Of a stretch of 64,000 nucleotides of DNA, positions 49,794 through 59,078 are shown piece after piece. Under the pieces are notes generated by a model that saw nothing but the letters and a program-made list of their open reading frames with translations, was not told where the DNA came from and did not search any database. Made by a program: the position numbers and the translations under genes. The DNA lies in the NCBI GenBank assembly GCA_963715565.1, contig OY970256.1, positions 4,960,001 to 5,024,000 of the forward strand, given 5' to 3'. Source of the DNA: JACVRN01 sp963715565 (GTDB lineage Bacteria > Acidobacteriota > Blastocatellia > Pyrinomonadales > Pyrinomonadaceae). Positions within the stretch are counted from its first letter, which is position 1. Each line of letters opens with the position of its first letter.

Positions 49794-51242
49794 ATGAAAT
49801 CGTATCGAACAGCGATTTTTCTTTCGCTCGCGCTTCTCTGCACGCTCGCACAGGGACTCGCGGCGACCGCCTCCACCGATTTTTATGACGAGCCGGGCGT
49901 CAGGCTTCTCAATCAGCCTGTCTCTGAATATCGCGCGCGTCGTCAAAAGTTGATGAGCGAGATAAAGGATGGCGTGGTCGTCGTCCTCGGCAACATAGAA
50001 GACAACGCGGGCATAGAGGCGCGTTATCGTCAGAACAACTGGATGGCATACCTGACGGGCGTACGCACGCCGGGTTCCGCCCTTCTGCTCGTGCCGCAAG
50101 GGTTGCCGTCCCTGAATGGTGCGCGCGAAGTGGTCTTTATTCCGCCGCGCAACATGCAGTTGGAGCGTTGGACGGGCGTGCAGATGGGGCCGGGCGAAGA
50201 AGCCGCGCGCACCTTCGGCGTCGAGCGCGTGCTCCCCACTCGAATCGGCACGCAGCCCGTGGCGATTGCTTCTGCCGAAGACGAACTGTTTCAGAAATTG
50301 AAGGAAGCCGCCGCGCTTCCCGCTTTCAAGAATGCGGAGGGGCAATCTACTCTGAAGCTCTACACGATTGCGCCGCGCGCGGTCTCTGACGGCAGCGTGC
50401 GCGAGTATCAATTTGTAGAGCGCGCAAAGACCATGCTCCCCGGTGTTGAAGTCGTGGCGGGCGACAAGTCCTTCGTCAACACGGTGGCCGAGATGCGTAA
50501 AGCTAAATCGGCTGTCGAACTGACGCTCCTGCAAAAAGCAATCGACATCACGGGCGAAGCGCAGCGCGACATCGCGAAGAACCTCAAACCCGGCATGTAT
50601 GAATACGAGGTGCAGGCAATTCTTGAAGCGGCTTTTACCAGAAACGGCGCGGAGCGTCCCGGCTTCCCCTCCATCGTCGGGAGCGGCATCTATTCGACCA
50701 TCCTCCACTACAGCGAGAACCACAAACGAATTGATTCGGGCGACCTCATCGTCTGCGACATAGGCGCGGAATACTCGCTCTACACGGCGGACATCACGCG
50801 CACCTTTCCGGCAAACGGAAAGTTCACGGAGCGCCAGCGCGCCGTCTACCAGCTTGTCTTGGATACGCAGGCTGCTGCGGCTGCCTACTGGAAGCCGGGC
50901 ATGACGCTTGATGAGCTGGATAGATACTCCAAAGAGTTTATGCGCAAGAGCCCGCTCAGGGCGAAAGACACGGACGGGCGCGAGTACACTATGGACCACT
51001 TCTTCATACACTCGCTCGGCCATTACCTGGGGATGGAAGTGCACGACGTGGGCAACTACGCGCGCCCGCTTCAAGTCGGCGAAGTCTTCACCATCGAACC
51101 GGGCATCTACATCCAGACGGAGAAACTCGGCGTGCGTATCGAAGACGATTACGTCATCACGCCCGAGCAAATCCTGCGCAAGATGTCGGACAAGATTCCT
51201 TCTGCACCCGACGACATAGAAAGCCTCATGCGTAAGCGCTGA
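49794..51242 (+). CDS. Secreted Xaa-Pro aminopeptidase (aminopeptidase P, M24B)
   Basis: 482 residues from ATG 49794 with a signal peptide (TAIFLSLALLCTLAQGLAA). An N-terminal creatinase-like domain (about 30-200) precedes the pita-bread catalytic domain. Dinuclear metal ligands: Asp in CDIGAEYSLYTADITRTFP (two Asp), His in SLGHYLGMEVHDVG, Glu in FTIEPGIYIQ and Glu in GVRIEDDYVI. It removes N-terminal residues before proline; export suggests a periplasmic or extracellular role in peptide scavenging. A heptamer hairpin follows its stop. Confidence 0.93.
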   Translation: MKSYRTAIFLSLALLCTLAQGLAATASTDFYDEPGVRLLNQPVSEYRARRQKLMSEIKDGVVVVLGNIEDNAGIEARYRQNNWMAYLTGVRTPGSALLLVPQGLPSLNGAREVVFIPPRNMQLERWTGVQMGPGEEAARTFGVERVLPTRIGTQPVAIASAEDELFQKLKEAAALPAFKNAEGQSTLKLYTIAPRAVSDGSVREYQFVERAKTMLPGVEVVAGDKSFVNTVAEMRKAKSAVELTLLQKAIDITGEAQRDIAKNLKPGMYEYEVQAILEAAFTRNGAERPGFPSIVGSGIYSTILHYSENHKRIDSGDLIVCDIGAEYSLYTADITRTFPANGKFTERQRAVYQLVLDTQAAAAAYWKPGMTLDELDRYSKEFMRKSPLRAKDTDGREYTMDHFFIHSLGHYLGMEVHDVGNYARPLQVGEVFTIEPGIYIQTEKLGVRIEDDYVITPEQILRKMSDKIPSAPDDIESLMRKR

Positions 51243-51247
51243 GAAAA

Positions 51248-51530
51248 AAGAGGTCGGAGGTCAGAGGTTAGAGGTTGGTAAGAGAAAGTCAGTTCGATAG
51301 CAGGATAATCATTGTTCTTAGCTCCGTCAGGAGCGTGATGTTTATAGCTCTCGCATCAATTAACTATCAAGCTCCGTAGGAGCGTCATGTCATGGATGCT
51401 GAACATGACGCTCCTACGGAGCTTGATTCTCTTCATCATTCGTCAACTATAAACATCACGCTCCTGACGGAGCTAAACCCGGATGATGTCTGGCTGACGC
51501 TTTTTACTAACCTCTGACCTCCGACCTCTT
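51248..51530. repeat. Heptamer-arm stem-loop (GAGGTCG) with a REP-like quartet between its arms
   Basis: Left arm 51248-51281: GAGGTCG, GAGGTCA, GAGGTTA, GAGGTTG. Right arm 51504-51530: CTAACCTCTGACCTCCGACC. Between them lies the whole 157-bp GCTCCGTAGGAGC quartet (51319-51475). Arms are complementary, so the original hairpin seems to have been opened by insertion. Confidence 0.85.
51319..51475. repeat. REP-like palindrome quartet, GCTCCGTAGGAGC family, copy 2
   Basis: Outer palindromes read GCTCCGTCAGGAGC/GCTCCTGACGGAGC with ATGTTTATAGC; inner ones read GCTCCGTAGGAGC with CATGTCATG. The outer pair carries the same compensated change (TCA/TGA) on both sides, so pairing has been preserved during divergence. 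Confidence 0.88.
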
Positions 51531-51698
51531 TTCTTCGCTTGATTCAAATGACGCTCTGGTCTACTATCCCCGCGTCATCAAGGGCGTTCAGCCCGAGTAC
51601 AAGCCGGATTCAGATTAGATTCAAATCCTCGAAACTCATGTTCTGCTCTTTGTCAGAGCCCTTTTGTTTGTGTGTCGTCCCCAACCGAAGAGGAAACT

Positions 51699-54600
51699 AT
51701 GCTTAAAGAACGTATCCCCCAACTCGCCAGACTGTTTGCGCTGGCTGCACTCCTCGTGTCTTTATCCGCTGCCGCGCTGGCACAATCGCAGGCCACGACC
51801 GGCAACATCGAAGGCCGCGTGCTGGACCCCAATGGAGCGGCCATTCCCAATGCTTCCGTCATCGCTACGAATCAACAAACCGGATTAGAAAAAATTGCCA
51901 ATACGGATGACGAAGGAAACTACCGTATCCTTCTCTTGCCGCCCGGCACTTATAACGTGCGCGTTAGCGCGCAGGGTTTCTCTCAGGCGGATTTGAGCGG
52001 CGTCGTCGTGACCGTGGGCGGCAAGACGCCGCTGGAAATAAAGCTGCTGGTGGGCACTGTCAAAGTTGATCAAGTGATGGTCACAAGCGAAATGCCGGTC
52101 GTGGAATTGACGCGCACTTCCATTTCCACAACCGTCAACCAGAAGTCCATCGAAAATCTACCCGTCAACGGTCGCAACTATCTGGACTTCGCCACGCTGA
52201 CGCCCGGCGTTGTGCGCGATGCGACGCGCGAGGGCGACATTTCAGTCGGCGGCCAGAAGGGAACGCTCAACAACTTGCAAGTGGATGGGACGGACAACAA
52301 CAATACTTTCTTCGGACAGGCATTTGGACGCACGGGCGTACGGCCTCCCTACCAGTTTTCGGAGGAATCCGTACAGGAATTTCAGGTTAATCAAAATGGC
52401 TTCTCGGCAGAGTTCGGGCGCGCCGGGGGCGCTGTCATCAACGTCGTCACGCGCTCTGGGACGAACGATTTTCGCGGCGGCGTCTTCGAATATTTCCGCG
52501 ACGAATCGTTGAACGCCAACACTACAAACCTGAAAGCGACGCAGGCCCAACAGGGACGACTGAACAAACGTCCTCCGCTTCAGATCAACCAGTTCGGAGG
52601 GCGCCTCGGCGGGCCAATCGTCAAAAACCGCGCCTTCTTTTTCTTTACTTACGACGGGCAGCGCCAGACTTTACCGAACGTCGTCGAGCCCCCAAACCTT
52701 TTCACCCAACCAATAGCCATCCAAACCCTGCTCCTGCCGCGATTGAACAACTACGCCATCAATCGCGATCAGGATGTCTTTATGGTAAAGAGCGACATCT
52801 CGCTCACGCGCAACAATCAGTTGAGCCTGCGCTTTAACCAGCAGAACTTTACGGGCGTCAATAACGAGTTCACGGGCAACCTCGCCGCCGAAGAGCATTC
52901 AGGCGATAGCCTTGCCAAGACGTTCACTTTTTCAGGCAACCTCGCTTCAACCATTTCCTCTGAGGTCGTCAACGAATTTCGCTTCCAGTTTGCGCGCGAC
53001 AAAGAGCCGGGCACGGCCAACAGCGACCTGCCCGAAACGCAGATCAACACGGGCAGCGGCTTTCTGCTGCTTGGGCGCAACAACTTCAGCCCCCGCGAGA
53101 CGACTATCAAGCGTGCACAGTTCATTGACAATGTTTCGTATGTGCGCGGCGCGCACAACTTCAAGACGGGCATTGACCTCAACTTTGACCGCATTCTCAA
53201 TTTCTTCCCCGGCTTCTTTAACGGCCAGTACACCTTTAACTCTTACGCAGACTTTGCTGCCAACGTCCCGTCGGCCTTCACCCAGAGATTTGGTTTGCCG
53301 GGCACGAGCGGCGCGACTACCGAGCCGAACAGCTCGGACTTCGCCGTCTTCGTGCAGGACGACTGGCGCGTCACGCCAAGGCTGACGTTTAACCTGGGCC
53401 TACGCTATGACAGGCAAACGCTTGAGCAGCCGCCTCTGCGCAATCCCGACCCGGTGCTTCTGGCCGCGGGCTTCGATACCAGCCGCCAGCCTGAGGATGG
53501 CAACAATATCGCCCCGCGCTTTGGCTTCAGTTATGCGTTTGACGATAGGACTGTGCTCAGAGGCGGCTACGGCATCTTCTACGGGCGCACGACCGCCATC
53601 ATGCTGGGCACGGCGCATTCGGGGAACGGCATCCAGACGACGGGCATTACGCTTTCCAGCACGGCTGCCATCGCCGCTGCGGGGCTCACCTACCCGAACA
53701 TCTTCACCACGATTCCGGCTGGCGTTGCGCCGCCGCGCCCCGACCTCTTTGTCTTTACGGACGATTACGCGCAGCCTTATGTCCAGCAAGGGCGATTGGG
53801 GTTTGAGCGTGAAATTATCCCGAACCTCAGTTTGGCTATTACCTACATGTACTTCCACGGCGTGCATCTATCGCGCACGCGCGACGTGAATCTTTTCGAG
53901 CCCGTGCCGACCACGGCCATAGGCTTTGACGGGCAGACCTACACGGTGCTCCGCTTTCCCGGCACGGGCGCAACCGCGGCGGCGCAGTTCACTTCGACCA
54001 CACCGCTCAGACCTTTCACCAACTACAATCGCATTAGCCTCTTCGAGAGCACGGCGAACTCTAAGTACAACGGGCTGGCGATACAGTTGACGCGACGGTT
54101 TGTGCATGGCCTTCAGTTCACAGCCGCTTATACCTTCTCGCGCACGCGAGACGACCGCCCGGACCAGACGGCAGTTGTGCCCGGCGGCGGCGACGATGCC
54201 AAGGTCGTTCAGAACTCGCTCAATATACGCGACGACTATGCCATCTCAGACGTAGACATTCCGCATCGCTTCGTCTTCAGCCCCGTGTATGAGCTGGGAG
54301 AATTCACGCGCAGCGATAACGCCATCCTGCGTGCGCTGCTGAGCGACTATACCTTCTCCGGTATCGTTCAGTTGCAATCCGGCTTCCCCTATACGGCGAC
54401 TGTCGGCGCGGATTTGAACCGCGACGGCAACTCTCGCAACGACCGTGTGCCGGGGCTGGCGCGCAACACCTTGCGCACGCCGAACGTTTACCAGTTTGAC
54501 CTGCGCATCACGCGCAACATCAGGCTTGGCGAAACCCGGCGCTTGCGGTTGATTGCCGAAGGCTTCAATATCTTCAACCGCTCCAACATTGGCCCGGCTC

Positions 54601-54782
54601 CCGGCGGAGCCGCCGGACAGGGCTACGTCAACACAAATTTCTTCCGCAATTTCACGGCTACGTCCGTCGGAGGCGTTAACACGCTGACGCTAAACGCGCC
54701 ACTTCCCGCCACTCCGTTCGGAACCCCGCGCACGTTTTTAACCCAGCGGCAGATACAGCTTGCGATTAAGTTTGACTTCTAA
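51699..54782 (+). CDS. Oar-like TonB-dependent receptor with carboxypeptidase-regulatory domain
   Basis: 1027 residues. Signal peptide (ALAALLVSLSAAALAQ), then a carboxypeptidase-regulatory-like beta-sandwich (about 35-115: GNIEGRVLDPNGAAIPNASV, TDDEGNYRILLLPPGTYNV). A plug domain follows (about 125-250: NLPVNGRNYLDFATLTPGVV, VDGTDNNNTFFGQAFGR) and a large outer-membrane beta-barrel. The C-terminus ends in an aromatic strand (QLAIKFDF). This architecture is strongly expanded in Acidobacteriota, where substrates are largely unknown. AGAGG precedes the ATG at 51699. No TonB/ExbB genes or cognate substrate enzymes are adjacent. Confidence 0.93.
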   Translation: MLKERIPQLARLFALAALLVSLSAAALAQSQATTGNIEGRVLDPNGAAIPNASVIATNQQTGLEKIANTDDEGNYRILLLPPGTYNVRVSAQGFSQADLSGVVVTVGGKTPLEIKLLVGTVKVDQVMVTSEMPVVELTRTSISTTVNQKSIENLPVNGRNYLDFATLTPGVVRDATREGDISVGGQKGTLNNLQVDGTDNNNTFFGQAFGRTGVRPPYQFSEESVQEFQVNQNGFSAEFGRAGGAVINVVTRSGTNDFRGGVFEYFRDESLNANTTNLKATQAQQGRLNKRPPLQINQFGGRLGGPIVKNRAFFFFTYDGQRQTLPNVVEPPNLFTQPIAIQTLLLPRLNNYAINRDQDVFMVKSDISLTRNNQLSLRFNQQNFTGVNNEFTGNLAAEEHSGDSLAKTFTFSGNLASTISSEVVNEFRFQFARDKEPGTANSDLPETQINTGSGFLLLGRNNFSPRETTIKRAQFIDNVSYVRGAHNFKTGIDLNFDRILNFFPGFFNGQYTFNSYADFAANVPSAFTQRFGLPGTSGATTEPNSSDFAVFVQDDWRVTPRLTFNLGLRYDRQTLEQPPLRNPDPVLLAAGFDTSRQPEDGNNIAPRFGFSYAFDDRTVLRGGYGIFYGRTTAIMLGTAHSGNGIQTTGITLSSTAAIAAAGLTYPNIFTTIPAGVAPPRPDLFVFTDDYAQPYVQQGRLGFEREIIPNLSLAITYMYFHGVHLSRTRDVNLFEPVPTTAIGFDGQTYTVLRFPGTGATAAAQFTSTTPLRPFTNYNRISLFESTANSKYNGLAIQLTRRFVHGLQFTAAYTFSRTRDDRPDQTAVVPGGGDDAKVVQNSLNIRDDYAISDVDIPHRFVFSPVYELGEFTRSDNAILRALLSDYTFSGIVQLQSGFPYTATVGADLNRDGNSRNDRVPGLARNTLRTPNVYQFDLRITRNIRLGETRRLRLIAEGFNIFNRSNIGPAPGGAAGQGYVNTNFFRNFTATSVGGVNTLTLNAPLPATPFGTPRTFLTQRQIQLAIKFDF

Positions 54783-54813
54783 GAAGCTGTTTGAAAAGTC
54801 ACTGTCATTCGTT

Positions 54814-54973
54814 TAGCTCCGTAGGAGCGAGGATGTTTATAGCTCGCAGATAACAAATGGAAACAAGCTCCGTAGGAGCGGCATGTCATGGACGTTGAAA
54901 CATGCCGCTCCTACGGAGCTTGATTTCCTTAATCACTCGTTAACTATAAACATTCAGTCCCTAACGGGACTTT
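54814..54973. repeat. REP-like palindrome quartet, GCTCCGTAGGAGC family, copy 3 (one arm changed)
   Basis: The left outer unit and the two inner units are canonical, but the right outer unit is AGTCCCTAACGGGACT instead of GCTCCTACGGAGC. The element is flanked by an inverted pair, AAGAAGCTGTTTGAAAAG (54781-54798) and the partial complement CTTTTAAAACAGCTTCTTAG-like block (54970-54988), as if set into another stem. Confidence 0.82.
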
Positions 54974-55013
54974 TAAAACAGCTTCTAAGACCTGTCAGGG
55001 AAGGCAAACATAG

Positions 55014-55051
55014 AAAGAGGGAGGCTCATGTATGAGCCTCCCTCTTTTCTT
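55014..55051. terminator. Bidirectional terminator between TonB receptor and BI-1 gene
   Basis: AAAGAGGGAGGCTCAT (55014-55029) pairs exactly with ATGAGCCTCCCTCTTT (55032-55047) around a 2-nt loop. T-run on the plus side, A-run on the other. It lies between two convergent genes. Confidence 0.9.
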
Positions 55052-55069
55052 TAGCTTGCCGGAGATTGC

Positions 55070-55810
55070 TTAACGCCTGTCGGAGTTGAGCAAACGCAGG
55101 AGCGCCAGGAAGATGTTAAAGGCGTCCAGATAGAGCGAGAGCGCGCCCGCGACGTACTCGTTCGTCGGGTAGCGGTGAATGATGTTCGACGTGTCGTAGA
55201 GCACGAAGCCCGAGAACAACAGAAGCGACGCGGCGGCAACGGCAAACCCGAGCGCCGTCGAGGCTATGAAGATATTCAGGATGCCCGCGAGCACGACCAC
55301 AATCAAACCCGTCACCACCATCCCGCGCATGAAACTGAAATCCCGCTTCGTGATGAAGACGTAGGCCGTCAGACCGCCGAAGATGCCGACCGTCAGCACG
55401 CCCGCCTGCAATATAGAGGCCGGGTTAATCTGGCTGATGTAGTAAAGCACGGGCGAAATCACGACACCCGTGAGCGTCGTAAAGCCGAAAAGCGCTAAGA
55501 GATTCACACCGGGCACATGCCGCACCGCCTGTGCGCCCATGACTCCGCCGAGCATCACAAAAAGCATGATAAAGGGATGCTGCGCCGCCGCAATCATGAG
55601 TGGCGGGAAGGCGAAGCCAAGCGTCACGCCGCCGACGGCAAAGAGCGTGGCGAGGAAAAAGAGCGCGTACACTTTGCGCACAAAAGCCATACGCTCCGTG
55701 GGGCTGGCTTCCGCAGCCGTGCGCGGCTGTAAACCGCCCCAGCCAGTTTGCGGGCTCTGCCACTGGCCCGGCTGCTGCGAGCGTTGATTCTGAGACTGAA
55801 ATGGGTTCAT
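55070..55810 (-). CDS. Bax inhibitor-1 / YccA-family membrane protein
   Basis: 246 residues, seven membrane helices. A Gln/Pro/Gly-rich cytoplasmic N-terminus (about 35 residues) precedes FVRKVYALFFLATLFAVGG, then GFTTLTGVVISPVLYYI, and LLLFSGFVLYDTSNIIHRYP with the conserved Asp of the C-terminal sensor pair. The last helix ends LYLDAFNIFLALLRLL. Family members are pH-sensitive Ca2+ leak channels or interact with FtsH; the exact role here is unknown. It stands alone on the minus strand. Confidence 0.9.
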   Translation of the reverse strand: MNPFQSQNQRSQQPGQWQSPQTGWGGLQPRTAAEASPTERMAFVRKVYALFFLATLFAVGGVTLGFAFPPLMIAAAQHPFIMLFVMLGGVMGAQAVRHVPGVNLLALFGFTTLTGVVISPVLYYISQINPASILQAGVLTVGIFGGLTAYVFITKRDFSFMRGMVVTGLIVVVLAGILNIFIASTALGFAVAAASLLLFSGFVLYDTSNIIHRYPTNEYVAGALSLYLDAFNIFLALLRLLNSDRR

Positions 55811-56045
55811 CGAAACTTTCCTTTTTTAGTTCCTATCCAACTTGCCCGCCCCGTTGGTTTTCAAATTCGATTTTCTCCGGCGAGCGTTATTTAGATGTTT
55901 TGACCCGATTCGCAGATGCATCGAGGTTAACACAGGTAAGCCCGCGTGGAGTACACTTTCAAAAGGCTTGCGCGAGCGGGCGCGTCGGCTCGTTCAGAAA
56001 GTTGAAACTTTCTTCACCCTTTGGACACTAACTGGTTGGGACTCG

Positions 56046-56672
56046 ATGATGAAGCGGCTGGCGATAGAAGCAGCGAGGCCGGGCGCGTACGCTGGGGCTC
56101 TCGGGATGAACGGTTCTGAAGAACTGATGGCACGCGCACGCCTCGGTGACGACGAGGCGTTTCAGGCCGTCTTTGACCGCTACAGCCGACCCGTTTTGAG
56201 CTTCATCTACGATATGGTCTCGGCGCGCGACGTGGCCGAGGAACTGGCACAGGAGACGTTTGTTCGCGCCTACAGAAATCTGGGGCACTTGCGCGACCCC
56301 GACCGCCTATCGACGTGGCTCTTTGGAATTGCGCGCAACGTGGCGCTGGAGTTTTTACGCACGCGCCGCCGCGACGAACACAAGGTTGACATGGACGATC
56401 CTGCGGTTTTAGGACTGAGCGATCAGGAGCCGTTGCCCGAAGGACAGCTTTTGAACAAGGAGTTCAACGCAGTCATCAATACGGCCCTACAGCAGCTTGA
56501 CGATGACAAGCGCACGGTTTTTACGCTCGCGGTCTTTCAACAGCGCAGCTACGAAGAGATAGCCGCCATCACAGGATTTTCCATCCCCAAATTAAAAACG
56601 GACTTGCACCGTGCGCGCGTCGAGATGCGGCGTCGCATACGGCCTTACCTGGGGAAAAGTTATGAAGTGTGA
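56046..56672 (+). CDS. ECF-type RNA polymerase sigma factor
   Basis: 208 residues from ATG 56046 (ATG 56049 and 56106 are alternatives). Region 2: LMARARLGDDEAFQAVFDRY, then RDVAEELAQETFVRAYRNL and LSTWLFGIARNVALEFLR. Region 4: ALQQLDDDKRTVFTLAVFQ, YEEIAAITGFSIPKLKTDLH. No region 3, as expected for group 4 (ECF) sigma. Its stop overlaps the next gene by 11 nt, and that gene encodes a zinc-finger anti-sigma factor, so the pair forms a typical envelope stress switch. Confidence 0.93.
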   Translation: MMKRLAIEAARPGAYAGALGMNGSEELMARARLGDDEAFQAVFDRYSRPVLSFIYDMVSARDVAEELAQETFVRAYRNLGHLRDPDRLSTWLFGIARNVALEFLRTRRRDEHKVDMDDPAVLGLSDQEPLPEGQLLNKEFNAVINTALQQLDDDKRTVFTLAVFQQRSYEEIAAITGFSIPKLKTDLHRARVEMRRRIRPYLGKSYEV

Positions 56673-57576
56673 AGATTGTCTGACAGTGATTGAAGAATAT
56701 TTCGACGGCGAGCTTTCAGAGCACGCCGCCGTAGATGTCAAGGTGCACCTGGCGACCTGCCTCTCTTGCTCGCGCCAGTTTGAATCATTGCGCGACGAGC
56801 AGAACCTGTACGCGCTTTATCGCCGCGACCTGGAAGTCACGCCTGCGCTGTGGGCAGGCATCAGGGAGAAAATTCATGAGGACAGACCTGCGGGCCGCAG
56901 CCTGCGTCTGAAAGTTTGGCTCTCGCAGCTTTTCGGCGCGCCGCGTCTGAGCCCCGCGCTCTCCTTTGCGCTCGTCGTCCTGGCCGTCGGCGCAACAGCC
57001 GGTGTGATGAAGTATGCGCAATCGCGCGACGAGACGGCGAACCGGCAAACCATCTCTAAAATCAACCGGTCTCCCGCTCCTTCCGCGCCCGCGTCCTCGC
57101 CCGAGCTGAACACCACGAACGCAGCCGCGAGCGACGCAGGTCAATCACCGGGCGAGATGGTAGAGGGTGACACAGAGCCGCCTTCTATCACGAAAGAGAG
57201 AACGGATTCGAAGCTGGCAAACATTTTGACGGACAAGTCTCTGGCGCGGCGTGAGCCTGCGAAGACCGCCGATTTGACTTACGAGGAGACGCCCGAGCGG
57301 CTCGTGCGCGAAGCCGAGCAAAAATATCAGGCGGCCATCTGGCTGCTTACACGCGACTCGCGCCGCCGCAGCTCGCTCCTCGAATCGGACGTGCGCGCGC
57401 GCTTTGAGCAAACGCTCATGGACGTTGACCGCACTATCACGGAGACGCGCCGCGCCGTGCGTCGCGAGCCGCTTGATCCTGTCGCCGTCCAGTTCATGCT
57501 GGCCGCTTATGCCAAAAAGGTCGAAGTGCTCAGAGAGATGGCTAACTACCGCGCGGACGAGAGAGAGATACAGTAG
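56662..57576 (+). CDS. Anti-sigma factor with zf-HC2 domain
   Basis: 304 residues from ATG 56662. The zinc-binding anti-sigma domain is at residues 1-40 (MKCEDCLTVIEEYFDGELSE, then HLATCLSCSRQF; HxxxCxxC). One membrane segment follows (about 103-122, SFALVVLAVGATAGVMKY), then a Ser/Thr/Pro-rich extracytoplasmic linker and a helical C-terminal domain (about 210-304). The ZAS domain would hold the upstream sigma factor until a membrane signal releases it. Confidence 0.9.
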   Translation: MKCEDCLTVIEEYFDGELSEHAAVDVKVHLATCLSCSRQFESLRDEQNLYALYRRDLEVTPALWAGIREKIHEDRPAGRSLRLKVWLSQLFGAPRLSPALSFALVVLAVGATAGVMKYAQSRDETANRQTISKINRSPAPSAPASSPELNTTNAAASDAGQSPGEMVEGDTEPPSITKERTDSKLANILTDKSLARREPAKTADLTYEETPERLVREAEQKYQAAIWLLTRDSRRRSSLLESDVRARFEQTLMDVDRTITETRRAVRREPLDPVAVQFMLAAYAKKVEVLREMANYRADEREIQ

Positions 57577-57597
57577 TAGAGGGACGAACTTTAGTTT

Positions 57598-58950
57598 ATG
57601 AAATCAATCGCAATTCTACTGTCCATGCTCGCCGTCTTTGCGCCCTGTGCGGCGCTGGCGCAGAAGACCACCGCCTCGTCGTCATCTTCGTCTAGTGCCA
57701 GTCAAGACAAACAGGTGACGACGACGAAAATCGTCACCGAGAGTCCCAAAAAAGTGAGCGTGAAAATCTCGCCCACCAGCGTTGTCTCTCTGCGCAATCG
57801 CTTCGGCCCGATTGTCATCACGGGCACGGACGGCGATACGATGGAAGCCTCTGTCACGAGCGACCCGAAAACTCTAGCCGCTTTTGACGTCAGCTTACTG
57901 AGCGACCAGAAGAAGGACAAGATTGTGCTCGCCGTGGCAATCGACACGCCGGATGATAAGGACAAGCCAAGCGAGAAGAGCAAAGAGTCTAAGCCAAGCC
58001 CAAAACCGAGTCCGGTCAAGACAACGCCACAGCCGCCCGCGACGGCGCGTACATCTTCTCAACCCGCGCCGGGAGCGCAAGGCACAACGCGCCCCGAGCG
58101 TGCGCCTAGACCCGCGCGTCCTGCGACGCCTGCCGCACCGACAACACCTCTAGGGGAGGCACTGCGCGGAGTCCGTGAAATCCGCCTCGACGTCAAAATC
58201 CCGCGCAACGCTCGGATCGAGTTAATAGATTCGCGCCGCTTCGCTATCATCAATCCCGGCGCTGACCCGACCTACCTGACAAACACGCGCAACGACGTCA
58301 CCGTCACAGGCTTGAACACGCCCGTCAACATCATCAGTAGCGGCAACGTGCGCGTTTCGCGTGTCGCCGGAGTCGAAGTGCAAACGCGCGCCGGGAGCGT
58401 GTATGTCGAAGACGTCGCGGGACCGATTGAGATCAAGAGCGTGACGGGCGGCATCACCGTGCGCGAGGCGGGCGGTGATGTACGCGCCGTTTCCATCACC
58501 GGCTCCGTGAGCATCGAATGCGCGCGCGGGCGCGTCGAAGCCAGCACCACCAACAGCCTGATTACGTTAAAGAGTCTGGGGGGCGACCTGGAAGCCACGT
58601 CGTCGGGCGGCGCAATAAGTTTTACAGGCGCAATTCGCGAGGGCGGTCGCTATCGCCTCAAATCCATGTCCGGGCCTGTACTGATGATGATTCAGCCGGA
58701 CGCGCCCGGTTTCACGGCCATCATGTCTTCTTATCAGGGCCAGATAATCACGGACTTTGATTTAAGAACGGACCTTTCGCCGGGCACGCCCACACCCGAA
58801 CCGCCCGTGGCGCTTGACCCGCGCACGCGCCGCATGATGGGCCATTATGGCGAAGGCGAAGGGCGCGACGCGCGCATCACGCTGGATTCCTTTAGCGGCA
58901 CGGTCAAGTTAGGCAAGGCCCAGCCTGCGGAATTTAAGAAGTGCCGTTGA
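57598..58950 (+). CDS. DUF4097-family putative adhesin
   Basis: 450 residues. Signal peptide (IAILLSMLAVFAPCAALAQ), then a Ser/Thr-rich stretch, a short beta region (about 50-115), a Lys/Pro/Ser-rich disordered linker (about 120-190), and a DUF4097 right-handed repeat (about 195-410) with pseudo-repeats such as NVRVSRVAGVEVQTRAGSVY, VEDVAGPIEIKSVTGGITVR. DUF4097 proteins often follow sigma/anti-sigma pairs and may act as sensors or adhesins. It begins 22 nt after the anti-sigma stop and is likely in the same operon. Confidence 0.82.
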   Translation: MKSIAILLSMLAVFAPCAALAQKTTASSSSSSSASQDKQVTTTKIVTESPKKVSVKISPTSVVSLRNRFGPIVITGTDGDTMEASVTSDPKTLAAFDVSLLSDQKKDKIVLAVAIDTPDDKDKPSEKSKESKPSPKPSPVKTTPQPPATARTSSQPAPGAQGTTRPERAPRPARPATPAAPTTPLGEALRGVREIRLDVKIPRNARIELIDSRRFAIINPGADPTYLTNTRNDVTVTGLNTPVNIISSGNVRVSRVAGVEVQTRAGSVYVEDVAGPIEIKSVTGGITVREAGGDVRAVSITGSVSIECARGRVEASTTNSLITLKSLGGDLEATSSGGAISFTGAIREGGRYRLKSMSGPVLMMIQPDAPGFTAIMSSYQGQIITDFDLRTDLSPGTPTPEPPVALDPRTRRMMGHYGEGEGRDARITLDSFSGTVKLGKAQPAEFKKCR

Positions 58951-59078
58951 GCGCAGCAGGGCTGCGGCCAAAGAGCGTCGTGCGGCTGGACCAGTAAAAA
59001 AATTGGAACAAAATTTTCGTTTTGAAGTAATTAACAAGCAGGGTATCTATCTCTAACAGCAGCTAGAACCAACAACCG

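Noticed and set aside
55980..56045. ECF-type autoregulatory promoter before the sigma gene (GAAACTTT...)
   Set aside because: An AAC-like -35 can be seen but no -10 match at the right distance, so it is not supported.
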